Shown one piece after another: positions 1 through 6,814 of a DNA stretch of 20,686 nt. Made by a program: the position numbers and the translations under genes. Source of the stretch: JANLQX01 sp031418775 (GTDB lineage Bacteria > Actinomycetota > Acidimicrobiia > Acidimicrobiales > JANYDT01); NCBI GenBank assembly GCA_031418775.1, contig JANOJN010000137.1, positions 1-20,686 of the forward strand. The letters run 5' to 3'. The notes beneath the pieces were generated by a model. The model did not search any database. It had not been told where the DNA came from and worked only from the letters and a program-made list of their open reading frames with translations. The number at the start of each line of letters is the position of its first letter. Within the stretch, counting starts at the first letter, position 1.

Positions 1-45
1 GGGGAGGGTGGGGGTCGGAGCTGGGGTTGGGCAATGCTGCCAGGG
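1..45 (+). other. G-rich tract downstream of the first gene
   Basis: These bases follow the stop codon of the minus-strand universal stress protein gene and contain closely spaced runs of three to five G (GGGG, GGG, GGGGG, then GGGG and GGG) separated mostly by 1-2 bases, with one 8-base gap. That is close to a G-quadruplex pattern on the plus strand. No gene is seen here, and the window edge cuts the context. Confidence 0.3.
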
Positions 46-867
46 TCAGCTCGCCGAGGTCGCGTCGCCGGTGACGAGCGGGTGGTCCGAGGCGACGAGC
101 ACCGAGCCGTGGCCGGAACGCACGACCGCATTGGCCGTCGACCCGAGGAGCAGCCGACTGAGACCGGTGAGCCCCCGGGTCCCGAGAACGGTGAGGTCCC
201 GCGGCTCGCGGCGCAACTCGTCGGCGATGCAGGTGGCGGGCCGGCCGCTGTCGGACCTGAGGCGAGGGGTGATGCCGGCTGCGGTGAGCACGTCCACGGC
301 GTCATCGACTGCCCGGCGATGCCCGATCCCTTCGTCGACGTGCATCACGGTCACGTCGGCTTCACGGCTGAACGGCAGGGCGATGAACGCCCGCAGTGCC
401 GTCTGGGCATGACCGGATCCGTCCACGCACACCAGAACGTTGCGCACCGGCCGGGCCGATCGGATGATGGCAAGCGGTGCCGGTGGATGGTGCACGAGCC
501 ATTCGGCGGTGCTCCCGAGGAAGCTCGGCGCCGGCCGGTTCTCGTTGCGATCGCCGACGACGATCAGCGAGGCGTCGGTACGCGCATCGAAGACGAGGCG
601 GGGGTCTCGTTCGATCGCCAGGTGACGCAGTGTTTCGAAGCCGGCTTGGCCGAGGATCGTTCGGGCGTGCGGTGAGGTCCACTCGTGGTACTCGGCTTGC
701 GTCTCGGGAAACGGGAGCGACGGCATCGTGGCCGTGATGATCTCCAGCTCCCATCCCTCCCATCGATGGTTGGCGACCCAGAGGCACGCGACATCGGCAC
801 TCGCCGACCCGTCATCACCGAAGACCATCAAAGGGGCCTTGACTCCTGTGTCCGAGATGGTGTTCAT
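46..867 (-). CDS. tandem-domain universal stress protein
   Basis: Protein of about 273 residues made of two UspA-type domains (about 1-140 and 141-273). The second domain starts with the typical strand and 'VDGS' turn and ends with the ATP-binding signature G-x2-G-x9-G-S, seen as GTRG...LLLGSTANAVV, so it should bind ATP. The first domain keeps the fold pattern and a 'GSTAEWLVH' end, but its glycine loop is degenerate (VGDRNENRP), so it probably does not bind nucleotide normally. The ATG at 867 is preferred over one at 888 because GAGGAG lies about 11 bases upstream of it. Universal stress proteins of this type act in the cytoplasm and in actinobacteria are commonly induced by hypoxia or stasis. 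The gene diverges from another USP gene and the shared gap carries a DosR-like site. Confidence 0.93.
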   Translation of the reverse strand: MNTISDTGVKAPLMVFGDDGSASADVACLWVANHRWEGWELEIITATMPSLPFPETQAEYHEWTSPHARTILGQAGFETLRHLAIERDPRLVFDARTDASLIVVGDRNENRPAPSFLGSTAEWLVHHPPAPLAIIRSARPVRNVLVCVDGSGHAQTALRAFIALPFSREADVTVMHVDEGIGHRRAVDDAVDVLTAAGITPRLRSDSGRPATCIADELRREPRDLTVLGTRGLTGLSRLLLGSTANAVVRSGHGSVLVASDHPLVTGDATSAS

Positions 868-987
868 GGACCTACACGCTCCTCGCATTGCCTGCGCGGC
901 GACGAGCCGGCGGGTTCTGGATCAATCATGCGCCTCGTGGGTGGCCGCCGGTAGGGCAGTCGGGTACAGCCGCGCGCCCCATTGCGC

Positions 988-1016
988 ACTAGGGGGTGGT
1001 GACGAAGGTCCCTAGT
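988..1016. promoter_or_regulatory. DosR-like operator within an inverted repeat
   Basis: Read on the minus strand, 996-1015 matches about 14 of 20 positions of the mycobacterial DosR/DevR consensus (TTSGGGACTWWAGTCCCSAA), with core GGGACCTTCGTCACC. It sits inside a perfect 7-bp inverted repeat, ACTAGGG (988-994) and CCCTAGT (1010-1016). It lies between two divergent universal stress protein genes, the classic DosR targets, about 57 bases before the plus-strand start and about 120 before the minus-strand start. The match was made by eye. The rest of the 868-1072 gap shows no clear -10/-35 elements. Confidence 0.6.
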
Positions 1017-1072
1017 TCCCCCGGCCGCGTGTCAGCACAGTCGAGGGGAGAAGCCACCCGAGAGGACCAATC

Positions 1073-1528
1073 ATGAGTGATGCAGCGAAGCGGGTCGTCG
1101 TCGGGGTCGATGGATCGCCGGTTGCGCGTCGAGCGCTGAAGATCGCCGCTCGCGAAGCGTCGCTTCGCGGAGCGCGGCTCGAGGTCGTCGGGGTATGGGC
1201 ATTCCCGGTCTACGTGGACTTCGTCGGTGGTGTGTACCCGTTGCCTGGAGAGGTCGGCACCACGATCGAGCGCGAGGAGCAGCTCCTCGCCGGTGAAGTC
1301 AGCGCAGTGCTCGGGCCTTCAGCCACCGAAGTCACCCTGCTCACTCCCTGCGGACATGTGGCGAAGGAGTTGCTGGCTGCGGCCGAGGGAGCGGATCTGC
1401 TCGTCGTCGGCTCCCGGGGACGCGGCGGGTTCCGTTCGGCTGTCCTCGGCTCAACGGCGAACTACTGCGTCCACCATGCCACGTGCCCGGTGATGATCGT
1501 CCGGGCGGATGCGCACGAACACGACTGA
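1073..1528 (+). CDS. single-domain universal stress protein (UspA family)
   Basis: A 151-residue single UspA domain, the usual length for the family. It opens with VVVGVDGSPVARRAL, the beta-1/alpha-1 nucleotide-contact segment, and ends with the complete ATP-binding signature G-x2-G-x9-G-S (GSRG...AVLGSTANYCV) and a final VMIV strand. It is therefore expected to be an ATP-binding cytoplasmic stress protein. The ATG at 1073 is preceded by GAGAGG about 7 bases upstream. It is transcribed away from the two-domain USP gene, and both probably respond to the same regulator through the site at 988-1016. Its stop codon overlaps the foot of a hairpin that may end the transcript. Confidence 0.95.
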   Translation: MSDAAKRVVVGVDGSPVARRALKIAAREASLRGARLEVVGVWAFPVYVDFVGGVYPLPGEVGTTIEREEQLLAGEVSAVLGPSATEVTLLTPCGHVAKELLAAAEGADLLVVGSRGRGGFRSAVLGSTANYCVHHATCPVMIVRADAHEHD

Positions 1529-1547
1529 GGCGCCCTGACTGCGCCTC
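1527..1547 (+). terminator. hairpin after the USP gene
   Basis: Perfect 7-bp GC-rich stem GAGGCGC / GCGCCTC with a 7-base loop, beginning inside the USP stop codon. There is no T-tract after it, so it may be a weak or actinobacterial-type terminator, or a 3' stabilising hairpin. Confidence 0.4.
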
Positions 1548-1587
1548 GCAGTGCCCAGGACCGACGTGAGCCAGCGAGATGACGGGT

Positions 1588-1613
1588 GATGCAGTATGAT
1601 GCGTATTGATGCG
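1588..1613 (+). promoter_or_regulatory. candidate leaderless promoter with TGATGC repeats before vapB
   Basis: TGATGC occurs three times (1588-1593, 1597-1602, 1608-1613), the last overlapping the antitoxin start codon. TATGAT at 1595-1600 fits an actinobacterial -10 hexamer (TAnnnT) and would place transcription start at or next to the ATG at 1609, giving a leaderless mRNA. This agrees with the absence of a Shine-Dalgarno sequence. No good -35 is visible. The repeats could be an operator for VapB autoregulation; that part is inference. Confidence 0.4.
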
Positions 1614-1830
1614 CACCACGATCGACGTTGATCCTGAGCTGCACGCCAGCGCTCTGGAGAAGTCGCGTTTGCTCCGCGTGTCCTTGAGTCAGGTGATCAA
1701 CGACGCGCTGCGCGCCGCCCTTCGTCCGATTCCGCCGGTGGAGCTCGATGAGCGAACTGGACTCGGCGTCGTGCGCGTCGGCTACCCGATAACGGCGGCG
1801 GGCGTCGCTGACGTCCTTGACGATGACTGA
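1609..1830 (+). CDS. vapB: VapB-type antitoxin (ribbon-helix-helix)
   Basis: A 73-residue protein. The N-terminal part (about 1-43) begins MRTTIDVDPELHASALE and continues through a SLSQVINDALRAAL helix, typical of the ribbon-helix-helix DNA-binding fold of VapB antitoxins. The C-terminal part, with a GVADVLDDD acidic end, fits the disordered toxin-binding tail. It is followed directly by a PIN-domain toxin whose ATG lies inside the last codons of this gene, the usual translationally coupled layout. A TTG one codon upstream (1606) is possible, but the ATG at 1609 fits the leaderless promoter better. The antitoxin should neutralise VapC and repress the operon as a complex. Confidence 0.85.
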   Translation: MRTTIDVDPELHASALEKSRLLRVSLSQVINDALRAALRPIPPVELDERTGLGVVRVGYPITAAGVADVLDDD

Positions 1831-2218
1831 GACTCCGGTTCTGCTCGATGCCAATGTGCTGATTGCGCTCTGCTTCTCCGATCACGAACACCACGAGAGG
1901 GCCGTGACGTGGCTTGGATCGCTTCGCGTCTTTGCCTCAACGCCGAGCACGCAGGGTTCGCTCGTTCGCTTCGCGCTCCGCATGGCGACGCCCGCCCACG
2001 CCGGTGACCTGATCGAGCATCTGTCGGCCAATCCGCGCCACGAGATGTGGCCTGATGACCTCCCCTACAGCCGAAGCCTGTTACGTGGCGTGCTTGGGCA
2101 CCGACAGGCGACGGATGCCTATCTGGCGGAGATCGCCTACGCCCGCGAGGCCACGCTTGCCACCTTTGATGCCGGCTTGAAGCTTCTTCGACCGACGAGT
2201 GTCGACCTGATCCAGTGA
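1823..2218 (+). CDS. vapC: VapC-type PIN-domain ribonuclease toxin
   Basis: Protein of 131 residues with the PIN-domain signatures. An N-terminal LLDANVLIAL carries the first metal-binding Asp, a middle STQGSLVRFAL segment follows, and C-terminal TDAYLAEIA and LATFDAGL carry the later acidic residues. The middle segment has Q-G where many PIN domains have a conserved acidic residue, a variant I recall from one VapC subgroup. It is expected to be a Mg-dependent endoribonuclease that cuts RNA when free of VapB. The ATG at 1823 overlaps the antitoxin stop; a TTG at 1817 in the same frame is an alternative. No separate ribosome-binding site is clear, consistent with coupling to vapB. Confidence 0.9.
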   Translation: MTETPVLLDANVLIALCFSDHEHHERAVTWLGSLRVFASTPSTQGSLVRFALRMATPAHAGDLIEHLSANPRHEMWPDDLPYSRSLLRGVLGHRQATDAYLAEIAYAREATLATFDAGLKLLRPTSVDLIQ

Positions 2219-2350
2219 TTCGACCCTCCGCACGTCCGCACGTCGGGCTGGGCAGGGCTGAGCGCGTCAGTTCGGACGAACCCGGAGTCGTCGTTGGGGT
2301 GCGGGTCCCGGTAAGGTCCGGGGCGACTCAATCCCCCACGGAGGTATGCG

Positions 2351-4570
2351 GTGTCTGCACAGGCGACTGACCTGATCGAAACCGGTCAGACGAGTGACTT
2401 CCCCTCGTCCGCCGTCACCCACCGGACGTTCTGCCGGTTCTGCCACGCCGCATGCCCGATGGAGATCGACGTGGTCGACAACACCGTCGTGTCCGTGCGC
2501 GGCGACAGCAACGACCCCCTGTTCGGCGCCTACACCTGCATCAAGGGGCGCAACCTCGGCGCCCAGCACCACAACCCCGAGCGACTCCGCACCGCACTGA
2601 AGCGCAACGTCGACGGGTCGTTCACACCGATGCCAACCGCGCTCGCCTTCGACGAAATCGCCGAGCGGTTGATGGCGCTACTCAACGAGCACGGTCCGCG
2701 CTCGATGGCGTCCTACTGCGGTACGGCGACGTTCCAGAACGCCGCCGCCCATCCCGTGATCCGGGCGTTTCACAAGGCCACCGGTTCACCGTCGTTCTAC
2801 ACGTCGATCATGATCGACCAGCCGGGCAAGTTGGTCACCCCGCTGCGTCTCGGTACGTGGGCCGCGGGGATGCAGGGCTGGTCCACCGTCGATGTGTCGC
2901 TCGTCGTGGGCTCCAACGTTGTGGTCTCGATGTTCGCGCAGGCAGGCGGCCCGACATTCATCAACCCGCTTGCCGCGCTCAAGCAGGCGAAGAAGCGGGG
3001 CGTCAAGCTGATCGTGATCGACCCCCGTCGTACCGAGACCGCGATGCTCGCCGACATCCATCTCCAGATCACACCGGGCGAGGATCCGGCTTTGCTCGGC
3101 GCCATGATCAAGGTGATCCTCGATGAGGGTCTGGCCGACGCGGAGTTCTGCGACCGCTGGGTCGATGGCCTCGACCGTCTGCACGAAGCGGTCGGCGACT
3201 TCGACCTCGACTGGGCGGCGGCGCGGAGCGGGGTTCGCGCTGACGACATCGTCGCGGCGGCCCGTATGTTCGCGTCGGGCCCCCGGGGAACGGCGATGTG
3301 CGGCACCGGGCCGAGCATGGCGCCTCACGGCACTCTGCTCGAACACCTGGTGCAGTCGTTCAACGTGATCGGCGGGCGGTACTCACGCGAAGGCGAGATG
3401 GTGCAGTGCCCGACCGGCGTGCTGTCGTTGAACGAGAAACCGCGCCCACCAAAGGCCCAGGTGAACGCGCCGCGGCCCGAGTACCTCACCAACGGTCCCG
3501 AGGCGCGTGTCAAGGGACTGCACACCATCCTCGGCCAGGGTCCGACGGCCGCGCTCGCCGATGAGATCCTTCTGCCGGGCGAGGGACAGATCCGCTCGCT
3601 GTTCACCGTCGGCGGCAACCCCGTGGTGGCTTGGCCGGATCAGGCGAACGTGATCCACGCACTGGAATCGCTCGACCTGCACGTCGCCCTCGACATCACG
3701 GTGTCGGCCACGGCGCGCCTCGCCGACTATGTGATCCCCTCCAAGCTGAGCCTCGAGCGTCCCGACGTGCCGACGAACGTCGATCGCTGGTGGGAGGACC
3801 CGTACGTCATGTACACCGACTCCGTGCTGGAAGCCGACGACGGCTTGGTCGACGAGGCCGGGCTTTTTGTCGAGCTCGCCAAGCGTATGGGTCTGACCCT
3901 CGATCTGCCCGGTGGCACGATCGTGCCCGACGAGACCGTCACGGGCAATGACATTCTCGAGCGCAGCTATCCGTATGTGCGCGTACCTTGGTCCGAGATG
4001 CGAGAGCAGGTTGGGGGAGTGGTCCACCACGACCTTCGCATGGAAGTGCTTCCGCCCGACGACGATGCCGCAGCACGGTTCCAGCTCGTCCCCGACGGAG
4101 TGTTCGAGGAGATCCGGGGCATCCGGGCGTCGGCGAACTCGTACGAGGACCTGGACGGGTTCGATGCGCTCGTCTACACCCACCGTATGGCATCTCGACG
4201 GCTCAAGGGCGTGTTGAACTCTGCCGGTCGCGAGCTCGAGGTGCTGCGGAAGAAGGAGACCACGTCGTACGCGCACGTGAATCCGACCGACCTTGTCCTC
4301 TGGGAGGCCCTCGACGGTGACCTGCTGGAGATCACCTCGACTCGCGGCTCGGTTCGCGCGGTCGCGAAGTCGTCGCCCGACGTGAAGGCGGGCACAGTCT
4401 CGATGGCCCATGCGTGGGGCGATCTTCCGGGTGATCGTGGTCCGGCGAGCGATCCCTACACCCTCGGCGACACCACCGGCCGGCTCAGCGACGCCGGGTC
4501 AGCCTACGACCCGATCAGTGGCCTCCCACTCATGAGCGCCATTCCCGTCCACGTCCGCAGGGCCGTGTAG
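2351..4570 (+). CDS. molybdopterin-dependent oxidoreductase (DMSO reductase / formate dehydrogenase-like family)
   Basis: A 739-residue protein, the size of a single-subunit FdhF-like enzyme. The N terminus carries a 4Fe-4S motif, Cys28-x2-Cys31-x3-Cys35-x27-Cys63, followed by IKGR, where the Lys normally links cluster and molybdopterin. The rest shows the bis-MGD enzyme pattern: VVGSNVVVS, LIVIDPRRTETA, a VGGNPVVAWPD segment, and a C-terminal molybdopterin-binding domain from about residue 615. No Tat signal is seen, so it is probably cytoplasmic. Where FdhF has Cys/Sec the protein reads SIMIDQPGK (about 152-160), so the Mo ligand is unclear and the substrate cannot be named. The GTG start has GGAGG six bases upstream. 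No cofactor or electron-transfer partner gene is adjacent. Confidence 0.88.
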   Translation: MSAQATDLIETGQTSDFPSSAVTHRTFCRFCHAACPMEIDVVDNTVVSVRGDSNDPLFGAYTCIKGRNLGAQHHNPERLRTALKRNVDGSFTPMPTALAFDEIAERLMALLNEHGPRSMASYCGTATFQNAAAHPVIRAFHKATGSPSFYTSIMIDQPGKLVTPLRLGTWAAGMQGWSTVDVSLVVGSNVVVSMFAQAGGPTFINPLAALKQAKKRGVKLIVIDPRRTETAMLADIHLQITPGEDPALLGAMIKVILDEGLADAEFCDRWVDGLDRLHEAVGDFDLDWAAARSGVRADDIVAAARMFASGPRGTAMCGTGPSMAPHGTLLEHLVQSFNVIGGRYSREGEMVQCPTGVLSLNEKPRPPKAQVNAPRPEYLTNGPEARVKGLHTILGQGPTAALADEILLPGEGQIRSLFTVGGNPVVAWPDQANVIHALESLDLHVALDITVSATARLADYVIPSKLSLERPDVPTNVDRWWEDPYVMYTDSVLEADDGLVDEAGLFVELAKRMGLTLDLPGGTIVPDETVTGNDILERSYPYVRVPWSEMREQVGGVVHHDLRMEVLPPDDDAAARFQLVPDGVFEEIRGIRASANSYEDLDGFDALVYTHRMASRRLKGVLNSAGRELEVLRKKETTSYAHVNPTDLVLWEALDGDLLEITSTRGSVRAVAKSSPDVKAGTVSMAHAWGDLPGDRGPASDPYTLGDTTGRLSDAGSAYDPISGLPLMSAIPVHVRRAV

Positions 4571-4605
4571 TTCCGGCGCCAACTCACGTGGGCCAGCTCT
4601 CGTGC

Positions 4606-4648
4606 TTGGGCCAGCACAGCGTCGGAAACCGGTCCTTTCCTGGCCCAA
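4606..4648 (+). repeat. 8-bp inverted repeat downstream of the oxidoreductase
   Basis: TTGGGCCA (4606-4613) and TGGCCCAA (4641-4648) are exact reverse complements with 27 bases between, and a further GGGCCAGC copy lies at 4590-4597. It could form a long-loop hairpin ending the oxidoreductase transcript, but the loop is large. The role is uncertain. Confidence 0.25.
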
Positions 4649-4653
4649 AAGGG

Positions 4654-5067
4654 ATGTTGAGGACCAAGCGACTACGGCTGATCGGGTGGTCGGGGTACCC
4701 CGGACTTCGAGCGGTGTTCGACCGATTCGAGGCCGACACCGGTATCGAAGTCGAGTTCATCGGGTTCCCCAACCAGGACGTGATGCTGGCCGAATTCCGG
4801 TCGTTTGCGGCAAGCGGCGACTGGCCCGATGTTGCGTCGCCGACGACCGACCGTTTGGCCAGTTGGGTCAGCGCCGATCTGCTGCAGCCGTGGGATGAAG
4901 CGTCCATCGGCTTTGATCGGATCGATCCCCGCTTTCACGACGAAAACGCAACGTTGATACGCGGTCGTCGGATGGGCTCACCGAACCTTTGGGGCAGCGC
5001 CGGCGTTGGTTTCCGACGAGAGACCTACGCGGCGGCGTTTCGCGCCGGCGAGGGCCTTCGTCGTTGA
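4654..5067 (+). pseudogene. truncated PotD-like solute-binding protein (gene remnant)
   Basis: The 137-residue product resembles the N-terminal lobe of spermidine/putrescine-type ABC substrate-binding proteins. It has a RLRLIGWSGYPG strand, FDRFEADTGIEVEF, a DWPDVASPTTDRLASWVSADLLQPWD segment and RRMGSPNLWGSAGVGF, which matches the family's 'G..WG..G..Y' strand. Family members are about 330-380 residues with a signal peptide or lipobox. Here there is no signal peptide and the frame stops after about a third of the protein, so no complete ligand cleft can form. No permease or ATPase gene is adjacent. The open frame extends back to 4588, but those residues resemble nothing. The best reading is a decayed fragment; a free-standing small protein cannot be excluded. 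Confidence 0.6.
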
Positions 5068-5132
5068 GCCCCGCACGGGACGAACACCATCAACCAACCG
5101 CAAGAAGGCCGACGCTCTGCGGATGGGGTGTG

Positions 5133-5149
5133 TTCTGACGCAGTCAGAA
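5133..5149 (-). terminator. small hairpin between convergent genes
   Basis: TTCTGAC-GCA-GTCAGAA is a perfect 7-bp stem with a 3-base loop. It spans the stop codon (5144-5146) of the last gene of the minus-strand operon, in the short gap to the convergent solute-binding remnant. No U-tract follows. A role as transcript end or 3' stabiliser is plausible but unproven. Confidence 0.35.
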
Positions 5150-6814
5150 GCCGCGGGAGAGCGCGAGCACGCGCACCCAGACGCCACGGACCGGGGTCGG
5201 CGCGAAGTCGCGTTCGAGGCGTGCGCGCAGTTCCGGGTCGGCCGCCAAGGTGGCGGCATCCACGATCGCCATCGCCGCTCGATCGATCTCGGTGGAACCG
5301 ACGGTTCGGCGCATCACGGGAACCGACGGGTTCGTGACGAGCACCCACTCCGTCGAGGTCGTCCGTTGGGTGATCTCCCGCAGACTCGCGAGCTGCGTGG
5401 TGTTCGTCCGGCGAGCGGTGAGCCCGGCCGTGGCAAGAGCGGCCACGAGCAACACGACGGCAAGCCCGATCGCGGCGCGATCGGCGGCCGAGTCCGACGC
5501 GAGGCGACGCGCCGGGGGTGCCGGGCGCCGCGGTGCGTCATCGAGTTGGGAGTATGGCCCGTTTGCGGCGTTGGCGGGCCACGCCGCCTCGGCGATGCAG
5601 CAGAGGCCGACGAGAACAGCGACAAGTCCTGTCCGACCGGCTGGCGCTTCCACCAGTAGGGAACCGGCCACCGAACCGACCAGCGCCGTGAGGAGCATGG
5701 GGTTGACTCGGGCAGTCGCTCGCCGGATCGGTTCGTAGAGCGCAGGGAACCACGACGTCGCCGCGCCTATGCCGAACATGATCGCGATGGTTGCGAACGG
5801 GCTGAGACGAAGATCGCCGAACGTGTGGGGCTGGGCTGCGAACGCGAACCCGGGAAGATCGATTCCGACACGTGCGGCGAACGCGGTCCCCGCGACGGAC
5901 AACAACGTGGCCGAGATCGTGGCCAGTAGAGAGACGGCGAGGTGGGTCACGCCATCGGCCGGATTCGCCGGACGAAGTGAGCGCATCGTGACGGTGACGA
6001 GCACGCCGCCGGCCGCCAGCGCAGTCATCGGGGCGCTCAGTGCGGCGATGCCCAGCGCAAGCCCGGCGACGACCGGCTGCACCGGGCCCCGAGGCGGGCG
6101 GACGAGCAGCGCCATGCCGGCGAACAGGAACGCGGTCCCCACGGTGGCGATGTCCATGAATCGGACGCCTTGGGAGAGTGACGCACCTGCGGTGAGGAGA
6201 ACCACGAGTGCCATGCGTCGGTCGGCTCGGACCCGAAGGGCAACACTTCGATAGGCGAGGGTAAGCGCTGCCGCGGTGAACGCCAGGCCTATCCAGCGCG
6301 ACGCGAGGAGCGTCCCGGTGTTCGCCGCCCGCATGGGCAGTACCAGCCACTGGAGGATCGATGTCGCCGATCTGGACGGGAAGGCGGCGCCGTTGGACGC
6401 GCGGGCCCAGGCGGACTGAAGCGTCGCGATCTCGACGATGGAGTATCGGGCTCTCGCCATCGACACCGCGTTCGCGGCAACCACTAGTCCGACGGCAACC
6501 GCCGCCGCGGTCGAGCCAAGGTCACGGCGGCGCCTGCCGTGCCTTGGGCGTGCGACCGGAAGGCAATACGCGAGAGCAGTCATGAAGAGGGAAGCGGGAA
6601 TCAGTGCCGCCGGCTTCCACCAACGCGCGTAGAGCAGTACCTGGCTCGACAGCACGAGCCACGTGATCCCGAGGGCGATCGAGACCGACGTCGGTCGGAC
6701 TCTGACTTCGGGAAGGAGGTGGCGTGCGAGAGCGCGTCCGGGCAGGACGACGAGGACAACGATGGCGAGAACTGCGGCGAGCGTCGTCGCCGTGGTCGTA
6801 AGGTCGGGGATCAT
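5144..6814 (-). CDS. polytopic membrane protein, last gene of the glycan operon
   Basis: A 556-residue protein with about 11-12 hydrophobic segments, from an N-terminal LAAVLAIVVLVVLPG helix to a last helix at about 460-480. A tail of about 80 residues, probably extracytoplasmic, follows (REITQRTTSTEWVLVTN...). I do not recognise a named family. The general plan of many helices plus a small C-terminal domain after the last helix resembles actinobacterial GT-C-type transferases and O-antigen-polymerase-like proteins, and it resembles the C-terminal third of the upstream fusion protein in layout. Its ATG overlaps the stop of the fusion gene (ATGA), so the two are translationally coupled. A role as polymerase or membrane glycosyltransferase is inference from position and topology. 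Confidence 0.8.
   Translation of the reverse strand: MIPDLTTTATTLAAVLAIVVLVVLPGRALARHLLPEVRVRPTSVSIALGITWLVLSSQVLLYARWWKPAALIPASLFMTALAYCLPVARPRHGRRRRDLGSTAAAVAVGLVVAANAVSMARARYSIVEIATLQSAWARASNGAAFPSRSATSILQWLVLPMRAANTGTLLASRWIGLAFTAAALTLAYRSVALRVRADRRMALVVLLTAGASLSQGVRFMDIATVGTAFLFAGMALLVRPPRGPVQPVVAGLALGIAALSAPMTALAAGGVLVTVTMRSLRPANPADGVTHLAVSLLATISATLLSVAGTAFAARVGIDLPGFAFAAQPHTFGDLRLSPFATIAIMFGIGAATSWFPALYEPIRRATARVNPMLLTALVGSVAGSLLVEAPAGRTGLVAVLVGLCCIAEAAWPANAANGPYSQLDDAPRRPAPPARRLASDSAADRAAIGLAVVLLVAALATAGLTARRTNTTQLASLREITQRTTSTEWVLVTNPSVPVMRRTVGSTEIDRAAMAIVDAATLAADPELRARLERDFAPTPVRGVWVRVLALSRGF

Noticed and set aside
2219..2350. Possible promoter or second DosR-like site before the molybdoenzyme (GGGTCCCGGTAAGGTCC)
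   Set aside because: The half-sites do not align with the DosR consensus and no -10/-35 pair is convincing; only the ribosome-binding site is clear.
3383..4411. 342-codon minus-strand frame opposite the molybdoenzyme
   Set aside because: Antisense to a well-supported enzyme frame; no recognisable motif.
5006..5659. 217-codon plus-strand frame that might continue the solute-binding protein
   Set aside because: The residues after the remnant's stop do not resemble the second lobe of a binding protein, and most of the frame is antisense to the membrane protein gene.
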